Below are positions 1 through 10,100 of a stretch of DNA of 64,000 bases, one piece after another. Origin of the DNA: Gammaproteobacteria bacterium (GTDB lineage Bacteria > Gemmatimonadota > Gemmatimonadetes > Longimicrobiales > Gaopeijiaceae); the NCBI GenBank assembly GCA_028821195.1, contig JAPPHB010000003.1, positions 33,060-97,059 of the forward strand, given 5' to 3'. The notes below the pieces were generated by a model. The model saw nothing but the letters and a program-made list of their open reading frames with translations. It made no database searches and was not told where the DNA came from. Position 1 is the first letter of the stretch, and every line of letters starts with the position of its first letter. The translations under genes and the position numbers were made by a program.

Positions 1-621
1 AACCTCCCCGGGCGCGGCAACGTCTCCCGCCGCCAGTTCATCAAGGGGGTCATCGCGACCGGCGCTTCGGTGTCGGCGTTCGCCTACTTTTCGGGTCCGG
101 CGGCGACGTCCGCGCGGGGCAGCGTTCCGCGCCTGGTCTCCATCAACGTCAATGGACAGGCCCGGCGGGTCGACGTGCTGCCGCAGGAGACGCTGGCGAT
201 GACGCTCCGCTACAAGCTGGGGCTCACCGGCACCAAGCTGGGCTGCGACCGGGCGGAGTGCGGCGCCTGCACCGTAATGATCGACGGCGTCGCCCACTAC
301 TCCTGCTCGACGCTCACGCAACGGGTGCGGGCGCGTGAGGTGGTCACGGTGGAGGGACTCGAGAGCGCGGACGGCACGCTGCATCCGGTGCAGCAGGCGT
401 TCATCGACGAGCTGGGTCCCCAGTGCGGATTCTGCACCCCGGGACAGGTCATGGCGGCCGCGGCGCTGCTGGAGGCCAACCCCAACCCCACCCGCGAGGA
501 GGCGCGCCGGGCCATGTCCGGCAATCTCTGCCGGTGCGGGGCCTACGACCACTACCTGAACGGGGTCATGGCCGCCGCCGCAAACGGGCAGGCGGTCGCC
601 GAGGAGGTGTCCAATGGCTGA
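1..621 (+). CDS. Tat-exported (2Fe-2S) subunit of a molybdenum hydroxylase (5' end cut by window)
   Basis: Small iron-sulfur subunit of a xanthine dehydrogenase/aldehyde oxidoreductase-type enzyme, carrying electrons between the Mo and FAD subunits. The frame is open from base 1, so the true start is outside the window. The first residues contain a twin-arginine signal, SRRQFIKG, followed by a hydrophobic stretch, indicating export of the folded enzyme to the periplasm, as for PaoA (YagT). A plant-type ferredoxin domain has GCDRAECGAC and a fourth Cys, then a C-terminal [2Fe-2S] domain with QCGFC and LCRCG. It overlaps the next gene by 8 bp, so the subunits are probably translationally coupled. 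Family is clear; substrate unknown. Confidence 0.93.
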   Translation, partial: NLPGRGNVSRRQFIKGVIATGASVSAFAYFSGPAATSARGSVPRLVSINVNGQARRVDVLPQETLAMTLRYKLGLTGTKLGCDRAECGACTVMIDGVAHYSCSTLTQRVRAREVVTVEGLESADGTLHPVQQAFIDELGPQCGFCTPGQVMAAAALLEANPNPTREEARRAMSGNLCRCGAYDHYLNGVMAAAANGQAVAEEVSNG

Positions 622-3013
622 GCTCATCGGCAGGGATTTCGCGCCCCCGGATGTCATCGCCAAGGTCACCGGCAGAGCCCGCTACGCGGAGGATTTCCGC
701 GCCGACGGCATGCTCTTCTGCCGGCTCATCACGAGCCCGATGCCGCACGCGCGGGTGCGCGCCATCGATGCGTCGGAGGCGCTCGCCATGGAGGGCGTGG
801 TCGCCATCCTGACCGCCGACGAAGTGCCGGAGATCGAGGCGCCCGGCAACCCCATTCTCACCAACACGCCGCACTTCGTGGGCGAGCCCATTGCCGCGCT
901 GGCAGCCGTCGATGAAACGACCGTCCAGGACGCTATCGCGAAGGTCCGGCTGGACCTGGAGCCGCTGCCGTTCGTGGTGGACCCGCTGGAGAGCCTGAGC
1001 CCCGGCGGCCCCAACGCGCGCACGGAGGGCAACACCTCGCAGCGGGGCGAGGGGATCCGCGAGGTGAAGTGGACCGACGAGGACTTCGCGGCCGCCACCG
1101 ACGGTGAACTGCCCATGGGCGAGGTCACCACCGAGTGGTCCTACGGTGATGTCGATGCCGGTTTCCGCAATGCCGCGCTGGTGCTCGACGAGACCTTCGT
1201 CACCGCGGGCACATCGCATCACTCGATGGAGCCGCGCACGGCGATGGCCTACTGGCAGAACGGCAAGTGCCACGTCTTCGGTTCGAGTCAGAGCCAGAGC
1301 GCGACGCTGAACGGGCTGGCGCGCTACATCGGCGTCCCGCCCGAGGACGTGGTCTTCGTGGGCGAGTACTGCGGCGGCGGATTCGGCTCCAAGGGAAGCG
1401 CCTACCCGATCATGTCGGTGCCCGCGCACATGTCGCGCAAGACGGGACGGCCGGTGATGATGCGCATCAGCCGGGCGGAGGAATACGCCATCGGCTCCGC
1501 GCGGGCCGGCTTCCAGGGCCGCATCCGCATGGGCTTCCGGCGCGACGGGCGCGTCAGCGCGGTCGACCTCTTCATCGTGCAGGAAAACGGGCCCAACAGC
1601 GGCTTCGGCGACTTCAACAGCGCCGCCGGCGCCGTCACCATCGTCTATACGCCGCTGGCGATGCGCTTCCGCGGCATTCCAGTGCTCACCAACACGCCCG
1701 CGCGGGGCGCGCAGCGGGGTCCGGGCCAGAACCAGATCGCGTGCGCGGTGGAGCCTCTGCTCGACAAGGCTGCAGCCGAACTGGGCATCGATCAGCTGGC
1801 CATCCGAAGCATCAATGCCCCCGACTCGAATTCGCTCTACGGCGGAGGCCAGGTGCCGGTCACCAGCGCTCATCTGGGCGAAGCACTGGCCCAGGGCGCG
1901 GAGCGCTTCGGATGGGAGGAGCGGCGCGCTCGCAGCGGCCAGCGCCAGGGATCGCGCGTGACCGGGGTGGGCATCGGCCAGGCCTATCACGGGGCCGGCA
2001 ACAGCGGCCAGGACGGACTGCTGCGCATCGCGCCGGACGGCAGGCTGCACATTCACACCGGGGTCGGCAACCTCGGCACCTATTCCTACGCCGCCACTTC
2101 GCGCGTCGCTGCGGAGATGCTCGGGTACGACTGGGAGAACGTCGAGCTGGTGCGCGGCGACACTTCTCGCAATCTCGCTTCCAGCAGCGCGCAGGTGGGC
2201 AGCAACACGACCTTCACCATGACCCGCGCCGGCTGGGCGGCGGGCGTGGACGCGGTGGAGAAGCTGAAGGCGATCGCGGCCATGGAGCTCGGCGGCTCGC
2301 CTGAGGACTACGAAATCGGGGACGAAGTGACGTTCGCGCGCGCGAACCCCTCGCGCCGCATCACCCACGCACGGGCCGCGGCGCGTGCCATCGAGCTGGG
2401 CGGCCGTTTCAGCGGCGAGGAGTTCCCCGACGACCTGAACGACATCACCAAGCGTTCCGTGCAGAACCTGGCGGGCAGCGGCCTGATCGGCGTCGCCCGC
2501 GACAACCTCCCGCGCAACGACGTCGTGCCCGCGCTCGCCGCCGGCTTCATCGAGATCGAGCTGGACCTCGAGACCGGCATGTACGAGATCATCGACTACC
2601 TGGGCGTGGCCGATTGCGGCACCGTGGTGCACCCCATGGGGCTGGCGGCCCAGGTGAGAGGCGGCGCGGTGATGGGGTTCGGGATGGCGTGCCTGGAGCG
2701 CCACGTCTACGACACGCGCTACGGGGTGGCGGGCAACATCGGCTTCCACCAGGCCAAGCCGCCCTCATACCTGGACGTGCCCTCGCAGATGGACTGGGAC
2801 GCCACCGACATCACCGATCCGCAAAACCCGGTTGGAGCGAAGGGGGTGGGCGAACCCCTCATGGGATGCTCGGGGGCGGCTCTGCTGTGCGCCATCTCGG
2901 ATGCCCTCGGCGGTCACTACTTCAACCGCATCCCGGTCGTCCCGGACATGATCGTGAACGCCGTGGCTCAGCAGCCCCCGCCGCATCGGCCGCTGCAGGT
3001 CAACACCCAGTGA
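614..3013 (+). CDS. Molybdopterin-binding catalytic subunit of a xanthine dehydrogenase-family enzyme
   Basis: Large catalytic subunit (799 aa) that binds the molybdopterin cofactor and hydroxylates an aldehyde or N-heterocycle. Visible are the N-terminal aldehyde oxidase a/b-hammerhead region, the Mo-site stretch around GGGFGSKG, the MPT-binding ARGAQRGPGQ loop, and the conserved GVGEP loop near the C-terminus that carries the catalytic Glu. The ATG overlaps the end of the 2Fe-2S gene. There is no signal peptide, so it probably leaves the cell with its Tat-tagged partner, as in PaoABC. The substrate cannot be read from the sequence. Confidence 0.93.
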   Translation: MAELIGRDFAPPDVIAKVTGRARYAEDFRADGMLFCRLITSPMPHARVRAIDASEALAMEGVVAILTADEVPEIEAPGNPILTNTPHFVGEPIAALAAVDETTVQDAIAKVRLDLEPLPFVVDPLESLSPGGPNARTEGNTSQRGEGIREVKWTDEDFAAATDGELPMGEVTTEWSYGDVDAGFRNAALVLDETFVTAGTSHHSMEPRTAMAYWQNGKCHVFGSSQSQSATLNGLARYIGVPPEDVVFVGEYCGGGFGSKGSAYPIMSVPAHMSRKTGRPVMMRISRAEEYAIGSARAGFQGRIRMGFRRDGRVSAVDLFIVQENGPNSGFGDFNSAAGAVTIVYTPLAMRFRGIPVLTNTPARGAQRGPGQNQIACAVEPLLDKAAAELGIDQLAIRSINAPDSNSLYGGGQVPVTSAHLGEALAQGAERFGWEERRARSGQRQGSRVTGVGIGQAYHGAGNSGQDGLLRIAPDGRLHIHTGVGNLGTYSYAATSRVAAEMLGYDWENVELVRGDTSRNLASSSAQVGSNTTFTMTRAGWAAGVDAVEKLKAIAAMELGGSPEDYEIGDEVTFARANPSRRITHARAAARAIELGGRFSGEEFPDDLNDITKRSVQNLAGSGLIGVARDNLPRNDVVPALAAGFIEIELDLETGMYEIIDYLGVADCGTVVHPMGLAAQVRGGAVMGFGMACLERHVYDTRYGVAGNIGFHQAKPPSYLDVPSQMDWDATDITDPQNPVGAKGVGEPLMGCSGAALLCAISDALGGHYFNRIPVVPDMIVNAVAQQPPPHRPLQVNTQ

Positions 3014-3107
3014 TCGAGAGCAGGCGCCCGGGCATCGGAAAGGCCCTCGGCCGCGGACCGGGATTGGTATCGACCACGTCCGCCAGGACAGGACCGAGCG
3101 AGCGACA

Positions 3108-3287
3108 ATGAAGTTCTTGAAGTCCTGGTGGCCGGTGTTCATCGTTGGGGCCGTCGCTTCCTCCGGCGGCCTGCTCGACCGGTTCTGGGACTGGATCCCA
3201 CGCGACGCGACGTTGGCCATCGGCGGGATTGGTCTTGTCTGCATCCTGCGGGGAATCATCACGCGCTTGTTCCCCGGCAGGGACTGA
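3108..3287 (+). CDS. Small two-helix membrane protein (59 aa), unknown
   Basis: An ATG at 3108 opens a 59-codon frame starting MKFLKSWWPVFIVG and ending RLFPGRD. It has two hydrophobic segments (about residues 7-23 and 35-53) joined by a short charged loop (DRFWDWIPRDA), so it looks like a small inner-membrane hairpin. It lies between the Mo and FAD subunit genes in the same direction, 94 bp after the Mo subunit, suggesting a role in anchoring or assembling the oxidoreductase. That role is inference; I do not recognise the family, and its reality rests on composition and position. Confidence 0.5.
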   Translation: MKFLKSWWPVFIVGAVASSGGLLDRFWDWIPRDATLAIGGIGLVCILRGIITRLFPGRD

Positions 3288-3507
3288 CCCGTCGGGCTGC
3301 CGGCGGCCAAGGAGCGCGCGGTGGACTACCGCATGCCCGGCGCCAAGCCTGAGCGAGGGCACCGGGTCCGCGTTCCCGCGCCGCGGGTCGGCCTTTTTGC
3401 GCCGCTGGGTCTGAACCCGCAAGATTAGTCCCTATGGACGGAATGAGGATGCCGCGTTGGCATCGCAGTCTCTCGCAACGAGACCATCTGAGGCCGGGGG
3501 GATCCCC

Positions 3508-4497
3508 ATGATGAAGGACATGATGCCCCACTTCGATCTGGTCCAGCCGACCGACGTCGAATCGGCGCTGGATCTGCTGCGGGAGCACGGCCGCGACGCC
3601 TGGGCGCTCGCAGGCGGTTACGACAGCTTCGACTGGTTCAAGAACCGCGGCAAGCAACCCTCCGTAGTGGTCGACCTGGAGGGGCTCGACGAACTGAAGG
3701 GCGTGCGCGAGACCGGCGACGGCATCGAGATCGGCGCCACGACCAGCCTGACCGACGTCGAGAACGACCCCCTGGTGCGCGAGCGCTACGGCGTGCTCGC
3801 GGAGGCGGTGAGCGTAGTGGCGAGCCCGCAGATCCGGAACGGCGGGACGATCGGCGGCAACATCTGCCAGGACACCCGCTGCTGGTACTACCGCTACGGC
3901 ATGCCCTGCTACCGGGCGGGGGGCAACGTCTGCTACGCCGGCGCACCGGACGCGATGAACCGCGAGCACGCACTCTTCGGGGCGGACCGCTGCGTGGCGG
4001 TGACCCCGTCGGATTCGGCCCCGGCGCTGGTGGCGCTGGACGCGGAGATGGTGGTGCGCAACGCCCGCGGCGAGCGGGTGATCCCCGCCGGGGAGTTTTT
4101 CATGCCACCGGGCGTGGACATCACCCGCATGACCGTGCTCGACCCCGACGATCTGCTCACGGCCGTGCGCATCCCGGGCCGGTGGGCGGGCGCCCGCTTC
4201 CATTTCGAGAAGGTCGCGGACCGCAAGACCTGGGACTTCCCCCTGGTCAACGTAGCCGCCGCCTTCCGGGTAGCCGACGGGCGCATCGAGGACTCACGCA
4301 TCGTCCTGGGCGCGGTGGAGTGCACCCCCCGACGCCTCACCGACGTCGAGGACCTCGTTCGCGGCCGCGTGCCGAACGAGAGCACCGCCGCGGAAGCGGG
4401 CGAGCTGGCCACGCAGGGCGCCAGGCCGCTCAGCTACAACCACTTCAAGATTCCGCTGGTGAAGAACCTGGTGGCGCGGGCGGTACGGAGCGCCTGA
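3508..4497 (+). CDS. FAD-binding subunit of the molybdenum hydroxylase, with extra Fe-S cysteines
   Basis: Medium subunit (329 aa from the chosen ATG) with the CO dehydrogenase flavoprotein fold: an AGGYD-like FAD loop near the start and RNGGTIGGNI in the second FAD motif. Right after this comes an insertion with cysteines (NICQDTRCWYYR, then CYRAGGNVCYAG), resembling the additional [4Fe-4S] loop of PaoB (YagS) and HcrB. A TTG at 3457 would add 17 residues; ATG 3508 is preferred because homologues start close to the FAD fold (MMPHFDLVQP). It completes a three-subunit set and is followed by a terminator. Confidence 0.9.
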   Translation: MMKDMMPHFDLVQPTDVESALDLLREHGRDAWALAGGYDSFDWFKNRGKQPSVVVDLEGLDELKGVRETGDGIEIGATTSLTDVENDPLVRERYGVLAEAVSVVASPQIRNGGTIGGNICQDTRCWYYRYGMPCYRAGGNVCYAGAPDAMNREHALFGADRCVAVTPSDSAPALVALDAEMVVRNARGERVIPAGEFFMPPGVDITRMTVLDPDDLLTAVRIPGRWAGARFHFEKVADRKTWDFPLVNVAAAFRVADGRIEDSRIVLGAVECTPRRLTDVEDLVRGRVPNESTAAEAGELATQGARPLSYNHFKIPLVKNLVARAVRSA

Positions 4498-4521
4498 GGC
4501 GGACTCGGGTTCGCAGTCGAG

Positions 4522-4560
4522 AGCCCCGCCCCGCGTTCGTAGCGGGACGGGGCTTCGTTT
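4522..4560 (+). terminator. Rho-independent terminator after the oxidoreductase genes
   Basis: A 13-bp stem with one mismatch (AGCCCCGCCCCGC against GCGGGACGGGGCT, 7-nt loop) is followed by TCGTTTGT. It lies 25 bp past the FAD subunit stop and just before the convergent NHL gene. Confidence 0.7.
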
Positions 4561-4612
4561 GTGGAATCCGGTCGATCAGGCTGTCAGCGAGGACCAGCGT
4601 CTCGTTCGGCCG

Positions 4613-5650
4613 CTACGGCCTGAACCGAATCCATTTCGTAATGCGCCGCTGGCTCACCTCCGCGCCGTAGACGTTCCCCTCGTCGTCCACGGCAACCCCC
4701 TCGGGACCGCTGAACCCCATCGGGTTGGAGATGTCGTCCGGCAGGAAGTAGTGGACCCATCCCTGGTTCGCGTCGCCGATGCGGATCCCCTTCTCCCAGC
4801 CCGCGTTGCGCTGGCCGGTGAACTGGTTGGGCGCCGGGCTCGACTCGGAGTCGGCCACGTAGATGTTGTCGTCGGCATCGATGTAGATCCCGCTGGGGCG
4901 GCCGAACTGCGTCCAGATGGCGAGGAACTCGCCCTCCTGGTCGAAGAGCTGGATGCGGTTGTTGTAGCGGTCGCCCACGAAGATGCGGCCCTGCGAGTCC
5001 ATCGCCAGGGCATGCGGATCCCGGAACTGTCCGGGCCCGTACCCGAGTTCGCCCCAGGTCTCCATGTAGGGGCCGGCGGCCGCGAAGCGGACGATCCGCC
5101 CCCGGGTGCGGTCGTGCGCGTCCGCAACGTAGATCTGTCCGTTGGGCGCCACCACCACGTCCGATGGCTGTGTGAAGTGGGTCGGCGGGTCGCCGGCCTC
5201 TCCCGGCGTGCCCAGGGTCATCAGCAACTCCCCCTCGGGGGAGAACTTGAGCACCGAGTGCCCCGTGGTGGTCGCGCCCGGCCGCCACGCATCGGTCACC
5301 CAGACGTTGCCCTCATGATCGACGTCAATGCCGTGCGGCCACGCGATCATCCCGCCGCCGAAGCTGCGCAGGAGGTTCCCCTCCTTGTCGAAGAGGAGGA
5401 TGGGATCCACATCCGAGCCGACGCAGGTGTTGGCGCCGCAGCGCTCCGCGACCCAGATGTTTCCATCCAGCGCGATCTCCACCGCGCTCGTCGAGCCCCA
5501 CTCCCTGCCGTCGGGGAGCTCGCCCCAGCCGTAGACCGGCCGGAAGGGATTGGTCGTCACCGACTGAGCCTGTAGTGACGAGCCCGCGACGGCGAGGGCC
5601 GCGACGGCGAAGATTCCAGTAGCGATCGTGGCGCGCGTCCATCCAGTCAT
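4613..5650 (-). CDS. Secreted NHL-repeat beta-propeller protein
   Basis: 345-aa protein with a signal peptide (MTGWTRATIATGIF then a hydrophobic core ending LQAQS). The mature part is a series of NHL-type blades: DGNIWVAERCG, EGNVWVTDAW, NGQIYVADAHD, QGRIFVGDRYNNRIQ, DDNIYVADSE, EGNVYGAEV. Such propellers are usually periplasmic or extracellular binding modules; some are peptidyl-alpha-hydroxyglycine lyase-like, but no catalytic site can be assigned here. The start at 5650 was chosen over an upstream in-frame start because the signal peptide follows it directly. It is convergent with the oxidoreductase genes and divergent from the ATPase gene. No enzymatic activity is claimed. Confidence 0.85.
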   Translation of the reverse strand: MTGWTRATIATGIFAVAALAVAGSSLQAQSVTTNPFRPVYGWGELPDGREWGSTSAVEIALDGNIWVAERCGANTCVGSDVDPILLFDKEGNLLRSFGGGMIAWPHGIDVDHEGNVWVTDAWRPGATTTGHSVLKFSPEGELLMTLGTPGEAGDPPTHFTQPSDVVVAPNGQIYVADAHDRTRGRIVRFAAAGPYMETWGELGYGPGQFRDPHALAMDSQGRIFVGDRYNNRIQLFDQEGEFLAIWTQFGRPSGIYIDADDNIYVADSESSPAPNQFTGQRNAGWEKGIRIGDANQGWVHYFLPDDISNPMGFSGPEGVAVDDEGNVYGAEVSQRRITKWIRFRP

Positions 5651-5817
5651 CGGTTTGCGTCTCCGGTCAGTGCGGTGGGTGATGGTTGGCAGCGGTCGTG
5701 AAGACGACTCGCGCCGACCCCTGATGATGCATAAGAGACGGTAGACATCCCGGAGCTTGACGACAAGTACGCTCACTCAAGGCATCGGAAAAACGGGGCC
5801 TGCATCGACCCATGATG

Positions 5818-5841
5818 CTATTGAGTAAAATTACTCAGTAG
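5818..5841. promoter_or_regulatory. Palindromic operator-like site before the ATPase/NTPase pair
   Basis: TGAGTAA-AA-TTACTCA is a perfect 7-2-7 inverted repeat at 5822-5837. It extends to CTA/TAG arms at 5818-5841 with one wobble. It sits 14 bp before the ATG of the AAA/DUF4143 gene, in an AT-rich island unlike the surrounding sequence, so it would overlap the promoter or 5' leader. A dimeric repressor site is the simplest reading. No regulator gene is adjacent. Confidence 0.55.
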
Positions 5842-5855
5842 CGTAAATTCGTTGC

Positions 5856-7133
5856 ATGGAAACCTACGAACGCCCACACGGCAAAACGCTTCTTTCGCGG
5901 CTGCGTGAAGAGCCTCGCTGGCTCATCATCATCACCGGTCCACGCCAGACCGGCAAGACAACTTTGGTCCAGCAGGTCCTGGAACGAGTCCGGCGTCCCT
6001 CCACCCACATCGCCGTGGATGCGCCCGACCCCACCACTGTCCCGGCGACGACCGGGTTCCCGCTCGGCGCCACATCGCTCGCCACCGACATCGGGCCCCC
6101 TCCCGTCGACCGCAGAGACACGAGGTGGCTGGTTCGCACCTGGGAAGAGGCTCGGCTGGAAGCTCGGGCATCGGATCGGGGATTCGTGCTCGCGCTGGAC
6201 GAGATCCAGAAGATCCCGAACTGGTCGGAGACGGTGAAGGGGCTGTGGGACGCAGATCGGAGCGAACGCCTCCCCCTCCACGTCGTGCTGCTTGGCTCCG
6301 CGCCTCTCCTCATGCAGCAGGGAATGAGCGAGAGCCTGGCAGGTCGCTACGAGGTCATCGACGTCGAGCACTGGTCCTTCGCGGAAATGGCCGCTGCGTT
6401 CGACTTCGACCTCGACCGGTTTTTCTACTTCGGCGGCTACCCCGGTCCGGCCCCGCTCATACGAGATGAGACCAGATGGCGCAGCTTCATCCATCGCTCG
6501 CTGATAGAGCCGAACATCGAGCGGGACATCCTCGCCCTGCAGCGCGTAGACAAGCCCATACTCCTCAAGCGGCTCTTCGGACTTGGCGCTGCGTATTCCG
6601 GCCAAATCCTCTCCTATAACAAGATGCTCGGCCAGCTCGACGAAGCTGGCAATACGACCACCCTAGCCCGGTATCTCGATCTGCTGTCCAGCGCCGGATT
6701 GATCGCTGGGCTGTCGAAGTACGCCGGCCGGCCCCATCGGCGCAGAGCCTCGAGCCCCAAGCTCAACGTGCTCAATACCGCGCTCATGTCGGTCCATTCG
6801 GACTACACCTTCGAGCAGGCGCGGGGAGACCGGACGTTCTGGGGCCAACTCGTGGAAAGCGCCGTCGGCGCGCATCTGGTCAACACGGCGAATCCCGAAT
6901 ATCGCGTGTACTACTGGCGTGACCGCGGACGAGAGGTGGACTTCATCCTGGAGCACGGCCGGAAGCTGGTCGCTTTCGAGGTGAAGAGCGGCAGGCGGCG
7001 TGGGAACGTGAGCGGGCTTGACGCGTTCGGGAAGAGCTTCCCGGTCAAGGCATCGCACATCGTTGGACGGGGCGGGATTCCGGTGTCGGAATTCCTGTTG
7101 AGACCGGCTCCGGAGTGGTTCGAGGGATCATGA
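5856..7133 (+). CDS. AAA_14/DUF4143-family ATPase
   Basis: 425-aa P-loop ATPase of the AAA_14 type with a C-terminal DUF4143 domain. Walker A is GPRQTGKT (residues 28-35), Walker B is VLALDEIQ (about 111-118), and sensor-like GSAPLLM follows. The C-terminal part has the usual FWGQLVESAVGAHL block and a nuclease-fold-like tail, YYWRDRGREVDFILEHG then AFEVKSG. The family is widespread and mostly uncharacterised. It overlaps the downstream giant NTPase by 4 bp (ATGA), so the two are probably made together. An upstream palindrome suggests local repression. A role in defence is inference from the partner and the adjacent toxin-antitoxin genes. Confidence 0.88.
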   Translation: METYERPHGKTLLSRLREEPRWLIIITGPRQTGKTTLVQQVLERVRRPSTHIAVDAPDPTTVPATTGFPLGATSLATDIGPPPVDRRDTRWLVRTWEEARLEARASDRGFVLALDEIQKIPNWSETVKGLWDADRSERLPLHVVLLGSAPLLMQQGMSESLAGRYEVIDVEHWSFAEMAAAFDFDLDRFFYFGGYPGPAPLIRDETRWRSFIHRSLIEPNIERDILALQRVDKPILLKRLFGLGAAYSGQILSYNKMLGQLDEAGNTTTLARYLDLLSSAGLIAGLSKYAGRPHRRRASSPKLNVLNTALMSVHSDYTFEQARGDRTFWGQLVESAVGAHLVNTANPEYRVYYWRDRGREVDFILEHGRKLVAFEVKSGRRRGNVSGLDAFGKSFPVKASHIVGRGGIPVSEFLLRPAPEWFEGS

Positions 7134-10100
7134 AGCACCTCGTTGAGCGGACGTGCACGGTGGTTCGGGCGCGCCATGAGACACACGAACGGCAAAGCGA
7201 GTCGAGTCCCTCGCACAAGGCCGAGTCGCGCCCCTTGGAGGCGTTTCGGGATGAACCTGCCTACGTGCTGCTTGGGTCCCCCGGGTCCGGCAAAACGGAA
7301 GCGTTCAACCATGAGGCCGAGCACGACGGGGTGGAACGCATCCGCGCTGGCGACTTCCAGGATCTGGACGCAAAGCCCGAATGGCGTGGCAAGACCCTCT
7401 ACATCGACGGGCTCGACGAGACCAGGGCTGGGATGTTCCAGGGAAACACACCTCTTGGCGCGATCCGCGCAAAGCTCCAACGCCTGGGCTGTCCCAGATT
7501 CCGGCTTTCCTGCCGAGAGGCTGACTGGTTCGGAGCGAGCGACAGGGAACGTCTAAAGACGGTCGCGCCCAACGGCGAACTGAAGGTCCTGCGACTCGAT
7601 CCGCTCTCGGACCAGGGTATTCTCGACATTCTCGGCCGGAATCTCGGGCATCCCGACCCCCAGCCTTTTGTAGACGCGGCTCGAGAACGAGGCATCGATG
7701 ACTTGCTCCGCAATCCACTCAATCTGAAGATGCTCGTAGCGGCCGTCGCGAATGGCCCATGGCCGCGGACGAGGATGGAGACGTTCGATCTGGCCTGCCG
7801 AAAGCTGGTCTCCGAGGAGAATCTCGATCACCAGATCGCGTGGAGCGGCACCGCGAATACCAGAGCCCTCCTGGATGCCGCTGGCGATCTTTGCGCGAGC
7901 TTTCTCTTGACCGGAAAGGCCGGGGTCACCCTCCCCGGCACTGCGGCCGATACCGATCATCCCCGACTGGAGCACGTGTCCCAAGGCGACCAACAACTAC
8001 TGCGTCGCGTCGTGGGTACCAATCTGTTCGCGCTGCCCGCCGAGGGTCGCCTGATTCCGGCACACCGGCAACTGGCTGAGTTCCTGGCGGCGCGTCGCCT
8101 CGCCGAGTTGGTCGCCGAAGGCCTTCCCGTCCGCCGGCTATTGGCCCTAATGACCGGCCTTGATGGCGGCATCATCTCCGAGTTCCGTGGTCTTGCCGCC
8201 TGGCTGGCCGCGCTCTGCCAGTCCGCTCGAACCGAAATCATCGAGCGCGATCCCCTCGGAGCAGTTCTGTACGGTGACGTTCTGCAATTCAGTGCTCGGG
8301 AGAAACGCCTTCTTCTCCGAGCGCTCAAAGCGGAAACAAACCGGAATCCATGGCTGATCGCCTACGCGAGCTGGGACCCGCCGCTGGCAAACCTGGTCGG
8401 GCAGGAGATGGAGGAGGATATTCGCCAAGCTCTTGGTGATCCGGCGCGGGATGTAGCACAGCAGTCGCTGGTCCACCTGATCCTCGAAGCCATCCGCGCT
8501 GCGGAACCGCTCCCCGGACTTGCCGACCCTCTCATGGGTATGGTCCGGGACGATTCCTGGCCGATGGACCTGCGATGCGCCGCCCTGCAGGCGTACATGC
8601 GAGCCTCTCAGGATGACGCTGAAGCTTCTGCCACCCTTCGGAGGCTGCTGGAGCAGGTCTACACCGGCGAGGTGGCGACCCTGCACGACGACCTGCTAGG
8701 CATTCTGCTGACGGAGCTGTACCCCGATGAGCTGCCTGTGCGGGATCTCGTCGGCTACCTGAGGGAACCGGTCCGGCGTGGTGGAGGGATCCGGTACCAA
8801 GTGTTTTGGACTGAGCGCCTCTTGGAGAAATCCACGATTGAGCAAATGGTCCAACTGCTCGTTCTGCTCAGAGAGCCGATGGATAGGGTGCGGGCAGAAT
8901 CAGGGGTTGTGCCGCGAGGCGTCTACTTCGTGGTGCGGCCACCGATTGTGTTGCTGCGACACCTTCTCGAACGTTCGCCCGAGAGCGTCCCGCAGAAGGA
9001 ACTAGCGTACTGGCTTGATTTCTCGGGTTGGCTGGGGGGTGAGTTGAGATTCAGCGCTCCGGGGTTGGTTCGCGATGCTGAGTTCTTCGGGAATTGGCTC
9101 AGCGACCACGGCGAAGTACAGAAGGCGATCATCGAGCACCGTGTGAGGCGGTGCCGGGGGGATCCGGGTTTCTGGGCGTGCATGCACTACCCGGCCAGAA
9201 GCTTCTTCGACGACGCCAGGAAACCGGAAGACTTTGGCACTTGGTGCGCGGACCAAGCGCTCGACGCAAATACCGACGACGTGGCCACCTGGTTTGTGTG
9301 GGAGGCGGCCGAGTTCGTTCACAATGCGAAGAGTCGGGAGCAGGAAGCGAGGGAGAGGATCGCGGCGACGCTGAGCGGCGACACCCGCCTTTCGGAACGA
9401 TTTGAGGGCAGGCTCCGTGCCCTAGAAGACCACGACCGATTCCAGAACGAGCTGCATGCTCCAGAGGTGCCTCCGGCGCCAGCAGACGGCCGTTTCGACG
9501 AAGTGCGCGCAATCGTCCGAGCAAACCTGACATCGCTGCGCGCCAACCAGTGCCCTCTCAGTCTACTCCACCACTTGGCGGTAGCCTATCTGGACGGCTT
9601 CTCGGATGTCCACGGTGAAACACCCATAGAGCGGCTGCGCTACTTGCTCGGTCCAGATGAAGACCTCGTGGATGCTGCCCTGGCGGGCTTACGGGGAGCG
9701 ATTCACCGGACGGATCTCCCCCTGTGGACCGCAATCCCCAAACTGGCTGCCGAAGAGAGGATCCACTATCTGGCCTACCCGATCATAGTGGGACTAGAGG
9801 AACTCTCTCGCGTGGAACGGGATGACATACGCCTCACCGAAGCGCAGACCCGCTTGGCGCTTTCCATCCATTTCTCGGTTGCAAGATTGCGCTATCCGGC
9901 CGACTCAGCGCATCCACCACGGTGGCTTCGGGGTTGCGTGGCACGGGAACCGGCATTGGTTGGGCGAATCTGGGCGCGTTGCGCCCGGGCCCTGCTCGGT
10001 GGCGGGGCGCAAACTTTGCCGGTCATCCATCTACTGCCCAATCAACCCGAATATGCCCGACTGGCGCGAGCGGCCTCCATTCCACTGCTGGAGGCCTTCC

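Noticed and set aside
566..2749. Minus-strand open frame of about 700 codons opposite the Mo subunit
   Set aside because: Antisense shadow of an intact catalytic subunit; no motif of its own.
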